A program made the position numbers and the translations under genes. From positions 252,013 through 316,012 of the forward strand of contig NZ_CP014572.1 of the NCBI RefSeq assembly GCF_017357425.1: a stretch of DNA of 64,000 nucleotides. The letters run 5' to 3'. Below are positions 25,702 through 34,807 of this stretch, one piece after another. The notes beneath the pieces are model-generated. The model had not been told where the DNA came from, searched no databases, and saw nothing but the letters and a program-made list of their open reading frames with translations. Numbering within the stretch: position 1 is the first letter of the stretch; each line of letters opens with the position of its first letter. The stretch is from Arthrobacter sp. D5-1. Lineage in GTDB: Bacteria; Actinomycetota; Actinomycetes; Actinomycetales; Micrococcaceae.

Positions 25702-27653
25702 GTGACGCCTGCGGTTGCAGCGACGAAAAGCCCGGGACCGGCGAGTCCGAGGAAGCCGAGGAGGCCGTGGGTTTCTGGCAGGTCCGGGAGGTCCGGGCGG
25801 CAGCCGTTTCCGGTGTCCTGCTCCTGGCGGCGTGGATCGCGTCGCTGGCCGACGCGCCGCAGTGGCTGACACTTCCTCTGGAGATCGCCGCGCTGCTGGT
25901 TGCTGCCTGGACGTTCGTTCCGTCCACTCTCCGCCGCCTGCTCAAGGGCAGAATCGGTGTCGGAACCCTGATGACGATTGCGGCAGTCGGCGCGGTCGCT
26001 TTGGGCCAGTACGAGGAAGCGGCCATGCTGGCCTTCCTCTATGCCATTTCGGAAGGCCTGGAGGAGTACTCGCTGGCGAAAACCCGCCGCGGGCTGCGGG
26101 CACTGCTGGACCTGGTACCCGCCGAAGCGACCGTCCTGCGCAACGGCGAAGAGGTCACGGTCGATCCTGCAGTTCTGGTCCTGGGGGACCGAATGGTCGT
26201 CCGGCCCGGGGAACGTCTGGCCACCGACGGGCGGATCATCACCGGCCGCACCTCCCTGGACACCTCGGCGTTGACCGGAGAATCCGTTCCGGTCGAGGTT
26301 GGGCCCGGCAGCGAGGTCTGGGCCGGTTCGATCAACGGTACCGGCCCGCTCGAGGTCGAAGTGACCAGCACCGCCGAGAACAACTCGTTGGCCAGGATTG
26401 TGCACATTGTCGAAGCCGAGCAGTCCCGCAAGGGCCCAGGCCAGCGCCTGGCTGACTCCATTGCCAGCAAGCTTGTCCCGGGAATCCTGATCGCCGCGGC
26501 CCTGATCATCGGTTTCGGCTTCATCGTCGGCGAGCCGCTGCTGTGGTTCGAACGCGCCCTGGTTGTGCTCGTTGCTGCCTCACCCTGCGCCCTGGCCATC
26601 TCCGTGCCCGTCACCGTTGTCGCATCCGTCGGAGCTGCGAGCCGGATCGGTGTGCTCATCAAGGGTGGTGGGGCATTGGAAACCCTGGGCAGGATCCGCA
26701 CCATTGCACTGGACAAGACCGGCACCCTGACCCGGAACAAGCCAGCCGTGATCGATGTTGCCACCACCGGAACGTTCACCACGGAGCAGGTTCTGGCTCT
26801 CGCGGCCGGCTTGGAGGCCCGCAGTGAACACCCTCTCGCCCGCGCCATCCTCGCCGCGGCCGCAGACCGGGCACCGGTCACCGAGGTCGATGCCGTCCCC
26901 GGCGCAGGACTGACAGGCCTGTGTGAGGACAGGACGGTGCGTCTCGGCAGGCCAGGCTGGATCGACGCCGGACCCCTTGCCGACGAAGTGAAGAGAATGC
27001 AACAGGCCGGCGCGACCGCCGTCCTGATCGAAGACCAGGGACAGGTCATCGGCGCCATTGCCGTCCGCGACGAGCTGCGCCCCGAAGCCCGGGACGTCAT
27101 CGCCCGGCTCACTTCCTCGGGCTACACCACCGCCATGCTGACCGGTGACAACACGATCACGGCCAACGCCTTGGGCAAGGAAGCAGGCATCACCGAGGTC
27201 CACGCCGATCTGCGCCCCGAAGACAAGGCGGACATCATCCGCACCCTCCAGGGGCGCGCCCCGACCGCGATGGTCGGTGAAGGTGTCAACGACGCGCCCG
27301 CACTGGCGACTGCCGACACCGGCATCGCCATGGGAGCCATGGGAACCGACGTCGCCATCGAGACCGCCGATATCGCCCTCATGGGCGAGGACCTGAACCA
27401 CCTGCCCCAGGTCCTCGAGCACGCCCGCCGCACGCGGTCCATCATGCTCCAAAACGTCGGACTGTCCCTGCTGCTGATCGCGGTGCTCATCCCGCTGGCG
27501 CTGGTCGGTGCGCTCGGTCTGGCCGCTGTGGTCCTGATCCACGAGCTGGCCGAAATCGTTGTGATCGCCAACGGCGTCCGAGCCGGCCGTATCAGCCGCC
27601 GAACCGGGGTCCGGACCGCCCAGCCGACCCCGGCTCTGGAACCAGCATCATGA
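25698..27653 (+). CDS. cadA: P1B-type Cd/Zn/Pb-exporting ATPase
   Basis: The 651-residue pump has all P-type signatures: TGES in the actuator domain, the membrane metal-site motif Ser295-Pro-Cys297, the phosphorylated Asp339 in DKTGT, SEHPLA, GDN and GEGVNDAPAL. SPC rather than CPC is seen in a subset of pumps for Zn/Cd/Pb-like ions. There is no N-terminal HMA domain, only a short CGCSDE segment that may capture metal. Regulated by the preceding cmtR and coupled to lspA by overlap, it resembles PbrA-type lead operons. Confidence 0.93.
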   Translation: MSDACGCSDEKPGTGESEEAEEAVGFWQVREVRAAAVSGVLLLAAWIASLADAPQWLTLPLEIAALLVAAWTFVPSTLRRLLKGRIGVGTLMTIAAVGAVALGQYEEAAMLAFLYAISEGLEEYSLAKTRRGLRALLDLVPAEATVLRNGEEVTVDPAVLVLGDRMVVRPGERLATDGRIITGRTSLDTSALTGESVPVEVGPGSEVWAGSINGTGPLEVEVTSTAENNSLARIVHIVEAEQSRKGPGQRLADSIASKLVPGILIAAALIIGFGFIVGEPLLWFERALVVLVAASPCALAISVPVTVVASVGAASRIGVLIKGGGALETLGRIRTIALDKTGTLTRNKPAVIDVATTGTFTTEQVLALAAGLEARSEHPLARAILAAAADRAPVTEVDAVPGAGLTGLCEDRTVRLGRPGWIDAGPLADEVKRMQQAGATAVLIEDQGQVIGAIAVRDELRPEARDVIARLTSSGYTTAMLTGDNTITANALGKEAGITEVHADLRPEDKADIIRTLQGRAPTAMVGEGVNDAPALATADTGIAMGAMGTDVAIETADIALMGEDLNHLPQVLEHARRTRSIMLQNVGLSLLLIAVLIPLALVGALGLAAVVLIHELAEIVVIANGVRAGRISRRTGVRTAQPTPALEPAS

Positions 27654-28156
27654 GCCGCGAACCCGCAGCAGTGACCCCGGCCAAGCGGACCTCGCGGCGG
27701 ATCCGGGTCTTGGTGATTGTCGCTGCGGCAGCCCTTGCCGCCACGGACCTTATCGTCAAGGCCGTGGCCGAGGCTGTTCTCTCTGCGGGTGCAACCAGTG
27801 ACGTCGGGCCGATCAACATCCGGCTGGTCTACAACCGTGGTGTCGCCTTCAGCATGGGCGCGGGCCTGCCACCCTGGGCCGTCATCGCAGGCACGGGGGT
27901 GATCCTGGCCGCCCTGCTTTGGTTCCTGCTCGCCGCAGCGCCCGGCATGTCTCTGCTCTCCCGGGCAGGGGCGGCCCTGCTGCTTGGAGGAGCCGCCGGA
28001 AACTTCATCGACCGGCTCAACGGGCAGGGGGTGGTTGACTACCTCCACACCGGATGGTTCCCCACCTTCAACCTCGCCGATGTCTTCGTCACCACCGGCG
28101 TAGCGGTCATGATCCTCGGGACCGTGCTTTCCCCAAGGCCACGACCGGAGGACTAG
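27650..28156 (+). CDS. lspA: Signal peptidase II (prolipoprotein peptidase), metal-operon copy
   Basis: The 168-residue membrane protein has four hydrophobic segments and both catalytic aspartates in GNFIDRL and NLADVFV. It cleaves lipoprotein signal peptides. In lead-resistance operons (pbrABC of Cupriavidus) an LspA-like partner makes phosphate for lead sequestration or matures export components, and this gene is coupled to cadA by ATGA in the same way. A second copy lies at 43869. Confidence 0.92.
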   Translation: MSREPAAVTPAKRTSRRIRVLVIVAAAALAATDLIVKAVAEAVLSAGATSDVGPINIRLVYNRGVAFSMGAGLPPWAVIAGTGVILAALLWFLLAAAPGMSLLSRAGAALLLGGAAGNFIDRLNGQGVVDYLHTGWFPTFNLADVFVTTGVAVMILGTVLSPRPRPED

Positions 28157-28212
28157 CCGCCCTTGTCGGCCCATCCGGCGAGACGAATGCGTCGATGGCC
28201 AAGCAATACCGC

Positions 28213-28248
28213 GAGTATGAACATATGTTCATACTCTGTTGCTAGAAT
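28213..28248 (+). promoter_or_regulatory. 24-bp perfect palindrome overlapping a promoter
   Basis: Half-site GAGTATGAACAT and its exact inverse occupy 28213-28236, close to the 12-2-12 operators of ArsR/SmtB metal sensors (TGAACA...TGTTCA). TAGAAT at 28243-28248 is a -10, so a bound repressor would block the polymerase at the -35. It controls rightward transcription toward the membrane protein gene at 28525. Confidence 0.75.
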
Positions 28249-28275
28249 CAGTCTCAGATATCCCCAAGGGCAGGT

Positions 28276-28306
28276 CCCCGTAGTGCCGGGGCTGTGAGGC
28301 TTTTTT
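28276..28306 (+). terminator. Possible attenuator in the leader of the 28525 gene
   Basis: CCCCG-loop-CGGGG (28276-28291) is followed ten bases later by six T residues (28301-28306). Lying about 30 bases after the predicted transcription start, it could terminate early or be regulated. The stem is only five base pairs. Confidence 0.4.
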
Positions 28307-28524
28307 GCCTACCAATTGGTTCTGACCTGAAGATGACAGCGCGTGCCAGGAGTCCTTGCCATGGTCCTCTGATGGTGCTGCAGCGGTCGTTCAGCCTGCG
28401 GGGAATCCAGACGGGGTCGCCCCCGCCTGTCCCTGTCTGGCACACCGCTTTTCTGTGCACCGCCGGTTCCGCCACTGCTGCGAATGATCCCGCCGTACCC
28501 ACTCTCCAAGGAGCCACAGAGCTA

Positions 28525-28959
28525 ATGCTTTCAAACCCCGACGCCACGGTTCCCGCGGACGCCGTCAAGATGCCGCTTGGCGCCCGTCGACTCGTGCTCA
28601 TCGGAGGACTTTGCATTCCGGTAGGGCTGGTTGCCGGCCCATACCTCTTTGGCCTTCAGCTGGTTGCCGTGGCGGGTGTCGTGGCTGTCGCCATTGCCCT
28701 GTCTTATCGGCGGGGCCAGTCCTGGTTTTCGCGCTGGTCCTGGCTGACAACGGCAGCCGGTGCGCTGTGGGTGATCGCAACGGTGGCTTACTGGCTGAGC
28801 ATCATGGCTGCTGTGGACGGTTCGTCGTCGCCGTCCAGCTTTCCCACGGTGCTGTTCTACAGCGGTATGGCGGCCCTGGCAGTCATGGTTTTCGGCACCA
28901 TCGCGGGTTGGACCTCACGTTTGGTGTCCGGTCGACGCTCCGTGCCCACGGCACGGTAG
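28525..28959 (+). CDS. Small four-helix membrane protein, metal-regulated
   Basis: The ATG at 28525 follows AAGGAG. The 144-residue protein has hydrophobic segments near 20-38, 41-58, 73-92 and 110-130. The leader between the palindrome promoter and the gene is about 270 bp long. The perfect SmtB-like palindrome suggests induction by a soft or divalent metal, but the protein has no metal-binding cluster. It is convergent with copC. No family is recognised. Confidence 0.65.
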   Translation: MLSNPDATVPADAVKMPLGARRLVLIGGLCIPVGLVAGPYLFGLQLVAVAGVVAVAIALSYRRGQSWFSRWSWLTTAAGALWVIATVAYWLSIMAAVDGSSSPSSFPTVLFYSGMAALAVMVFGTIAGWTSRLVSGRRSVPTAR

Positions 28960-29048
28960 CGCGCCCGAACCCGCCGGCCCCGGGCACGTGGCCCGGAGCC
29001 GACGGGCGGGGCGGAATACTCGGCTGGTTCGCCGGTTCGCCGGTTCCG

Positions 29049-29663
29049 CTACGCTCCCGAGGTTTTGTCCCTGCGCCTGCGTGCAATGAAGAAGACAGCG
29101 GCTGCGACGGCCAGGATCGCTGCCGCAATGCCAACGGCCATGGGGGCGTTGTCATCGTTGGGTTTTATCTGCTCCGGCGCCGTTTGCGCGGCCGGGGCCG
29201 CGGCGTTGGAGGCAGTGCTCGCGGCCGGGGTTGGCGTCGCAGATGGTGTGGCGGTGACGGCTTGGGCGGGGTCCTGGACGGTGAAGGAGTAGTTGCCCTC
29301 GATGGGGTGGCCGTCGGAGGAAACCGTCCGCCAAAGGACTTTGTACGCCCCGTTGCTTCCGCCGGCTATGGTCGTGGAGATGGTCGGGCCGTCCACGGTG
29401 ACCTTGCCGTCACTGAGTGTCTTGCCCGTCTCGTCGGTCACGGTGATGACGCTGAGATTGAGCTGTGTGGCATCCATGGGCGGCTCCGAGAGGATCAGGG
29501 AAACGGTACCCGGGGCTGTGGTGATAGTGGTGTCCTTGGCCGGGACAGTGGATTCCAGGGCGTCGTGGGCCATTGCCGGCGCTGCGGCGAAGGCCGGGAT
29601 GAGGATGGCCGCGGCAAGCGCCAGGCGGACGCGGACGCGTCGTTTGTTGTTGCGGGGATTCAT
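29049..29663 (-). CDS. copC: CopC-domain copper-binding protein with C-terminal anchor
   Basis: The protein has a signal peptide ending AMA, after which the mature chain starts with AHDALESTVP. The N-terminal His together with SDGHPIEGNYSF gives the Cu(II) site of CopC/YobA proteins. An Ala/Thr/Pro linker and a C-terminal membrane helix with RRRR tail anchor it outside the cell. The ATG at 29663 gives a normal signal peptide; the longer frame to 29912 does not. It is the last gene of the cmtR-cdf-dsbA operon direction and probably hands copper to CopD (32498). Confidence 0.88.
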   Translation of the reverse strand: MNPRNNKRRVRVRLALAAAILIPAFAAAPAMAHDALESTVPAKDTTITTAPGTVSLILSEPPMDATQLNLSVITVTDETGKTLSDGKVTVDGPTISTTIAGGSNGAYKVLWRTVSSDGHPIEGNYSFTVQDPAQAVTATPSATPTPAASTASNAAAPAAQTAPEQIKPNDDNAPMAVGIAAAILAVAAAVFFIARRRRDKTSGA

Positions 29664-29725
29664 GGGACTCTGCGATTCTGCTCGTTGAGAAAGGTTCAGT
29701 GTGCTCGGTGCGCGCCGGTGACACC

Positions 29726-30346
29726 CTAAGCCAATGCCTGGTGCGTGGCGGCGGACAGGTTCCGGGGAGGCCCCCGGGCCGGTGGCCGGGCCTGCCTGTT
29801 CCGTCGCAGATGGATGGTCTCCGTGCCGGTGACCGGCAGGCTGGGACATGCCCGGAGCTTTGATGGTTTGAGCAGGCCCAGCAGGGGGCGCAGCCAGGCG
29901 GCCAAGGCCCACAAAGCCGACTCGCCCCGTGCCATCAGAAGAGCGGTGGCGAGGATTGCGGCGACATGCAATCCGAGCATTCCGGGGCTGGCATCGGAGC
30001 TCAGATGTTCGTGCGGGACAACCCCGTGCCCGCTGCCCGGGCCGGCTGCCATTCCGAGGTGGTGGGACAGGCCGGGCCTGGGCGTTCCGGCGCCTGCCAA
30101 GGCTGAGAACGCCAGGTGCAGCGCAGCCTGGGATGCGCCCAGATATACGGCCAGAAGGGGCACTGTCATCTTTCTGCCGGTCAGCATTATCGCCGATAGG
30201 GCAATAACGGCTGTCAGTGCTGTCATGACAGGGAAAGCAGGCAGTTCACCACCGGCCAGCAAGTGCGCCGTTGCGGCCAAGGCAAGGACCGTGACCGCAA
30301 CGGCCGCGGCCCGCGGAATGCGGAACGGTGCACGCGCAGCAGTCAT
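29726..30346 (-). CDS. Membrane protein with His-rich loop, copper-locus type
   Basis: The 206-residue protein has about four to five hydrophobic segments and an outer loop rich in histidine (LSHHLGMAAGPGSGHGVVPHEHL), a possible copper ligand set. A C-terminal tail is basic and proline-rich. It lies between dsbA-like and copC genes on the same strand. Similar small membrane proteins occur beside copC in actinobacteria, but I cannot name a family. Confidence 0.65.
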   Translation of the reverse strand: MTAARAPFRIPRAAAVAVTVLALAATAHLLAGGELPAFPVMTALTAVIALSAIMLTGRKMTVPLLAVYLGASQAALHLAFSALAGAGTPRPGLSHHLGMAAGPGSGHGVVPHEHLSSDASPGMLGLHVAAILATALLMARGESALWALAAWLRPLLGLLKPSKLRACPSLPVTGTETIHLRRNRQARPPARGPPRNLSAATHQALA

Positions 30347-30446
30347 CGCACACCGTTCCTTTCAAGAGATGGATTCCTTTTTACGTTGCGTAGAAGCTTG
30401 GGTCAGGGTAAAGCCCACGGCGATGTATCTGTCCCGGGAGAGTCTG

Positions 30447-31136
30447 TTACTTGGCGGCGTCCGCGAGCAGCTGCCGGAATTGCTCCTTGGTTTCAAGGGT
30501 GAGCATCTTCCCGTTCAGGAAGAACGTCGGCGTTCCCTTGACGCCCAGAGCGGTGCCATCTGCGATGTCCTTCTTGATCCGTTCCTTGGTCTTGTCGTCG
30601 GCCACGGCCGCGTCGTACGCGGTCAGGTCCAGCCCGAGTTCTTCAGCGAACGTGCGGAACAGAGGCGCCTGGGACTCGGTCTTCTCGCCCCATTGCGGCT
30701 GGGTTTCGAACATTTTGGCATACATTTGTTCGTATTTGCCCTGCTGGGCTGCGGCTTCGACGGCAAGGGCTGCGGTGGCTGAATTGCGGTGCGCAGGCAA
30801 CGGGAAGTAGCGGTTGACGAAGGTGATCCGGTCCCCGAATTCCTTCTTCAGTTCTTCGACCACGGGTTGGGCGGCGAGGCATGCTTCGCATTCGAAGTCC
30901 AGGAACTCAACGAGTTGGGCTTTTTCGGTGGCCGGGGAGGTGACGCGGTGGCTGTCTTCGCGGACCAGTTGGGCTTCCGCGGCCGGCGTCGGGGCCGCGG
31001 GGGCTGGTTTGTTCAGCGTAAAGACCGTGTACCAGATCACGCCAACGGCGACGAGGACGGCCAGTAGGACCCAGATGAAGACCCGGGTCTTCTTCGCGGT
31101 GTCCATGGGCGGGGGAGGGGTTTTGGTTGTGCTCAT
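30447..31136 (-). CDS. DsbA-like membrane-anchored thiol oxidoreductase
   Basis: One N-terminal membrane segment (about 18-40) is followed by a Pro/Ala linker and a thioredoxin/DsbA domain with the redox motif CEAC (in FECEAC) and the cis-Pro loop GTPTFF. It should form or isomerise disulfides outside the membrane. Its ATG shares one base with the stop of the CDF gene (TGATG). With the VKOR at 41762 in the same element a complete oxidising pair is present. Confidence 0.88.
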   Translation of the reverse strand: MSTTKTPPPPMDTAKKTRVFIWVLLAVLVAVGVIWYTVFTLNKPAPAAPTPAAEAQLVREDSHRVTSPATEKAQLVEFLDFECEACLAAQPVVEELKKEFGDRITFVNRYFPLPAHRNSATAALAVEAAAQQGKYEQMYAKMFETQPQWGEKTESQAPLFRTFAEELGLDLTAYDAAVADDKTKERIKKDIADGTALGVKGTPTFFLNGKMLTLETKEQFRQLLADAAK

Positions 31137-32053
31137 CAGTGGTGGATGCTTTCCTGGTCGCGGTGGGCGGCTGGCTCTATTTGGAAGGTGGAGTGTTCGA
31201 CGCTGATGTCGAAGTGCTGGGCCACGCAGGCCTGCAGATCCGCCAGGATCGTGGCGGCATGCCCGTCGGTCATGCAGTTGTCCTCCACGGTGACGTGGGC
31301 GGAGAGGACCGGTGTTCCGGAGGCCACCAGGGTGGCGTGGAGGTCGTGGACGTCGATGACGTGGGGCAGCGCCAGGATGTGCTCGCGCACCTTGGCCAGG
31401 TCCAATCCCTTGGGGGTGGATTCCATGAGCACGTTCACGGTGTCACGGAGCAGTTTAAGTGTGCGCGGGATGATCAGGACGCCGATGAGCAACGACACGA
31501 GGGCATCGGCCTGAAGCCAGCCGGTCACGGCGATAATGATGGCTGCCGCGATGACGGCCACGGAACCGAGGGCGTCATTGAGCACCTCCAGGAAGGCCGC
31601 CTTCATGTTGAAGTTGTGATTCCGTCCGGAAGCGAGAATAAGAAGGCCGATCGCGTTACCGGCCAGCCCGATGATGCCGAACCAAAGCATCGTGGACTCG
31701 CCAATTTCCGGGGGCTCGAAGAACCGGCGGATGCCTTCAACGATGACGAAGCCCCCGACCGCGAGCAGCAGGGCCGCTTGTCCGGCGGCGGCGATGATTT
31801 CGGCACGCTTGTAACCCCAGGTGCGCGTCAGCGTGGCTGGCTTCAACGCCAATGATGCGGCGATGAGCGCTATCAGCAGCCCTGCCGAGTCGGTGAACAT
31901 GTGGCCGGCATCTGCCAGCAGCGCCAGACTGCCGGTCAATACGGAGCCGATTATCTCTGCAATCATGACCGTGAAGGTGATGGCGAAGACGGTGATGAGT
32001 TTGCCGCGGCGGGCCGTTGCCGCGGCGGCGTGGTCGTGCTCGTGACCGCTCAT
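31136..32053 (-). CDS. Cation diffusion facilitator (CzcD type)
   Basis: The 305-residue protein begins MSGHEHDH, a His-rich tail, then six membrane segments. The metal-site signature is seen in LADAGHMFTDSAGL (HxxxD in helix 2) and LNDALGS (helix 5), and there is a C-terminal cytoplasmic ferredoxin-like domain. Proteins of this kind exchange Zn/Cd/Co for protons. The start at 32053 overlaps the cmtR stop by four bases, so the CmtR-type sensor directly controls it. Confidence 0.92.
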   Translation of the reverse strand: MSGHEHDHAAAATARRGKLITVFAITFTVMIAEIIGSVLTGSLALLADAGHMFTDSAGLLIALIAASLALKPATLTRTWGYKRAEIIAAAGQAALLLAVGGFVIVEGIRRFFEPPEIGESTMLWFGIIGLAGNAIGLLILASGRNHNFNMKAAFLEVLNDALGSVAVIAAAIIIAVTGWLQADALVSLLIGVLIIPRTLKLLRDTVNVLMESTPKGLDLAKVREHILALPHVIDVHDLHATLVASGTPVLSAHVTVEDNCMTDGHAATILADLQACVAQHFDISVEHSTFQIEPAAHRDQESIHH

Positions 32054-32427
32054 GATCGGACCTCCAGGGTGTCGGGAGAAGCCAGGGAGCCTGCAGTGGT
32101 GTCCTGGGCGCATTCGGGTTCGGCGCAGCCGCAGATCGTATCGACTGTCAGGATGGTACCGAGCAGATCCTCCAGTGCGTGCGCCAGTTTGGCGTCGGAG
32201 AGTTCGTAGCGGACACGCCTTCCGACCGGCTCCGCGGCGACCAGCCCGCAGTCGCGCAGGCAGGCCAGGTGGTTGGAGAGGATCTGGCGGCTGACGCCAA
32301 TGCTGTCGGCCAGATCCGACGGGAACGCCGGGCCGTCTTTGATCTGCAGCAGGATCGCGGCCCGGGTGGGGTCCGCGAGGGCTTTACCGAACCTGGCCAG
32401 AACGTCAATCGTGGAAAGGATGCGCAT
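32050..32427 (-). CDS. cmtR: CmtR-type ArsR-family metal sensor
   Basis: The 125-residue regulator has the winged helix KALADPTRAAILLQI...ILSNHLACLRDCGLV, with CLRDC cysteines as in CmtR and a C-terminal cysteine cluster CGCAEPEC that could complete a soft-metal site. The ATG at 32427 is seven bases behind a TATCAT -10, so the message is probably leaderless; the frame to 32625 is rejected. It heads the cmtR-CDF-DsbA operon. Confidence 0.88.
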   Translation of the reverse strand: MRILSTIDVLARFGKALADPTRAAILLQIKDGPAFPSDLADSIGVSRQILSNHLACLRDCGLVAAEPVGRRVRYELSDAKLAHALEDLLGTILTVDTICGCAEPECAQDTTAGSLASPDTLEVRS

Positions 32428-32497
32428 ACCCGCAATGATACAGAAGTCTGTGGATTCAGAATATGCTGAACTTAATAGGGGTGCGGGACTGTCCGGA
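32428..32497 (-). promoter_or_regulatory. Promoter and operator of the cmtR-CDF operon
   Basis: Read on the minus strand, TTCAG and CTGAA arms around CATATT (32454-32471 region) form a dyad upstream of the TATCAT -10 near 32435. This is a candidate binding site for the CmtR encoded next to it. Confidence 0.5.
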
Positions 32498-34594
32498 CTA
32501 GGCCTGGCCACCACGGCCCCTTGTGTCACGTTCCTCGAGGCGGGCGAGCATGGCGTTGTAGGCATCCAGGTCAGCGTCGTTGGTGCGTGCGGCCGCCCGG
32601 TCGCTGCGCCGTGTTTCGCGGGCATCGGAGCGTGACCACATGACGGCCACGCCGATGGCGATCAGCAAGGTCGGGACCTCACCGATACCCCAGGTGATAG
32701 CGCCGGCCATTTGCTGGTCCTCCAAGGGCGGCGCTCCCCACTCGCGGCCCAGTTCCGTAAACCACTCCGGCTGGATCAGGGTGGTCGAGCCCATCAGGGT
32801 GACACCAAAGAACGCGTGGAAGGCCATGGTGGCCAAAAGGAGCAGCAACCGCAGAGGATACGGCGCCCGGCGCGGGATCGGGTCGGTGCCGATCATCGAC
32901 AGGACGAACAGGTAGCCGGTGATCACGAAATGGACCGTCATAAGTTCGTGCCCGGCGTGTTCCCGGAGGGCAAAGCCGAACGCATCGGAGTAGTAGAACA
33001 AGACGATGGAACCGGCGAAATTGGCGGCAACGAAGAGGGGATGCGTCACGACGGCGGCCACCCGTGAATGAACCAGGACCATGATCCACTCACGTGGTCC
33101 GCGGGAACCGTCAGTCCGCGGCTTGAGCGCCCTGAGCGCCAGCGTCACCGGGGCTCCGAGGACGAGAAACACGGGGACGACCATGGTCAGGGCCATGTGA
33201 TCGAGCATGTGTGCACTGAAAAGTATGCGCCCGTACACCGACGGCCCACCTGAGGTGAAAAACACCAGCGCCGCCAACCCAACGAGCCAGGCCAGGCTGC
33301 GTATCCACGGCCAACTGTCCCCGCGGCGGCGCAGACGCCGCGCCGCCCTCAGGTACAGGTAGGCGGCGAAGAGGGCGAAGGCGATCCAGAGCCAGTCCGG
33401 GCGCCACATGGTGAACCAGCGTTCGGGGGTCAGTTCCGGTGGCAGGAGGTATCCGGTGAGGACCTCCGCGGGGGTCAGGGCGGGACGGATGTCCTCCCCG
33501 GTTGGGGTGGGCGTGCGGCTCAGCGCTGCGGCGAGGCCGCTGACGGCGCCCATGATCAGCAGTTCGACCACGATGAACCGCCACAGCAGCCCGGTGGCCT
33601 GCCCGTTCCCGGACTTCACGCTCAAAGCCGGAATCAGTCGCTTCCGGTGCAGGAACCCGATCGCTCCCAAGACAATGGCGGCCACCGTTTTTGCCATGAG
33701 CAGGACGCCGTAGGGAGAGGCCAGCCCCGCGGGAATCTCGATGCGGATCGTGGCGTTGATGATTCCCGAGGCCACCACGAGGACGAAGGCAAAACCGGCC
33801 AGGGTGGAGAACCGCCCGAGGACCGCCGCGGTGTCTTTGCCCAGGGCTGTCCCGGCAACGCCCAAGGCAATGAGTCCACCGAACCACAGGCACACCCCGA
33901 CCAGGTGAAGGCCGAGGGAGTTGATGGCTTGTTCGTGGTCGTTTCCGCCGGCCGCGTGGCCGATCAGCATCACCGGCACCAGGCCTGAGAGGGCCAGCAA
34001 CGCGGCAGCGCCCAGGCCTGCGCTGGATCGGACACCGAAGGTCAGGGTGGCAACGACCGAGGAAATGATGACTACCCACAGCCAGGCCGCCCCGTTGGGA
34101 AGCTCCGTAATGTACGAGGTCAGTTGCGCGCCGAATTCGGGGCTGCCCGAGACGGGCACGCCGGCGATATCGGAGAAGCTGAACACCAATACCGCCAGGG
34201 CCGAAACGGTCCACGTCAGGCTCGCCACCGACGCCAGTACCATGATCCGGCTGAACGCCGGGTGCTCGTCGGCGGCAGCAATTTCCGACGCCGTCACCGC
34301 CGGCCCGGACCGGCCCGCACTTTTGCGGCCCCGCAGTACCGGGGGCACGATGAACGCCGCAAAAACCAGCGCACCGATGGTGGCTGCGGCCGCTATGTTC
34401 TGCAGGGTCTGGGCGACACCAAAGCCCCACCGGACCAAAGCGCCAGGATCGCGGGTCTCGGCGGGCAGGGTTCCTCTCCCATACGCCGTCGCCGCCAGCA
34501 CGACAACCACGGCGATCACACCGGCCACAGCGAACGAGCGCAGTTTCGGCGATACTGCCGTGCTGCCGCCGGCAGCGGAGGCTTTCAAAGCCAC
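32498..34594 (-). CDS. CopD-CtaG fusion: copper import and oxidase assembly membrane protein
   Basis: The 698-residue protein joins an N-terminal CopD-like half of about eight membrane segments (with HLVGVCLWFGG near the middle) to a C-terminal caa3-type CtaG half (about 400-640; HMLDHMALTM, GHELMTVHF, FHAFFGV). CopD moves copper inward and CtaG-type proteins serve cytochrome c oxidase copper centres. Both halves carry conserved membrane His/Met residues. It is divergent from the ArsR-family gene at 34808, which probably controls it. Confidence 0.9.
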   Translation of the reverse strand: MALKASAAGGSTAVSPKLRSFAVAGVIAVVVVLAATAYGRGTLPAETRDPGALVRWGFGVAQTLQNIAAAATIGALVFAAFIVPPVLRGRKSAGRSGPAVTASEIAAADEHPAFSRIMVLASVASLTWTVSALAVLVFSFSDIAGVPVSGSPEFGAQLTSYITELPNGAAWLWVVIISSVVATLTFGVRSSAGLGAAALLALSGLVPVMLIGHAAGGNDHEQAINSLGLHLVGVCLWFGGLIALGVAGTALGKDTAAVLGRFSTLAGFAFVLVVASGIINATIRIEIPAGLASPYGVLLMAKTVAAIVLGAIGFLHRKRLIPALSVKSGNGQATGLLWRFIVVELLIMGAVSGLAAALSRTPTPTGEDIRPALTPAEVLTGYLLPPELTPERWFTMWRPDWLWIAFALFAAYLYLRAARRLRRRGDSWPWIRSLAWLVGLAALVFFTSGGPSVYGRILFSAHMLDHMALTMVVPVFLVLGAPVTLALRALKPRTDGSRGPREWIMVLVHSRVAAVVTHPLFVAANFAGSIVLFYYSDAFGFALREHAGHELMTVHFVITGYLFVLSMIGTDPIPRRAPYPLRLLLLLATMAFHAFFGVTLMGSTTLIQPEWFTELGREWGAPPLEDQQMAGAITWGIGEVPTLLIAIGVAVMWSRSDARETRRSDRAAARTNDADLDAYNAMLARLEERDTRGRGGQA

Positions 34595-34807
34595 AATGGT
34601 TCCTTAACGCAGGTCCGGACCTGGCTCCTCCAAGGCATCGGGGCCAGGCAGCGCAGGTGCATTCCAGCGCCATTCAAGATTATCTGTAGAGTTGTTCAGA
34701 CGTTAATCGGTGGATGCCATCCGAGCCACGAAGGGCTCTCCCGCGGCCCCACCCGGCACGCCACAAGGCAAATGCGACGCATTAGCAAGTAAAGGTAGTC
34801 TTGATGA
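34595..34807. promoter_or_regulatory. Divergent promoter region of copD-ctaG and the SmtB-like gene
   Basis: TAGTCT (34796-34801) with TGCGAC 17 bases upstream is a plausible rightward promoter, again only six bases before the ATG at 34808 (leaderless). I found no clear palindrome in the 213 bp. Confidence 0.45.

Noticed and set aside
28294..28524. Upstream extension of the 28525 membrane protein
   Set aside because: It has no ribosome-binding site and covers the hairpin leader; AAGGAG supports 28525.
33111..34673. 520-codon frame in the copD-ctaG region
   Set aside because: It overlaps the fusion protein in another frame; only the annotated frame has membrane segments and CopD/CtaG motifs.
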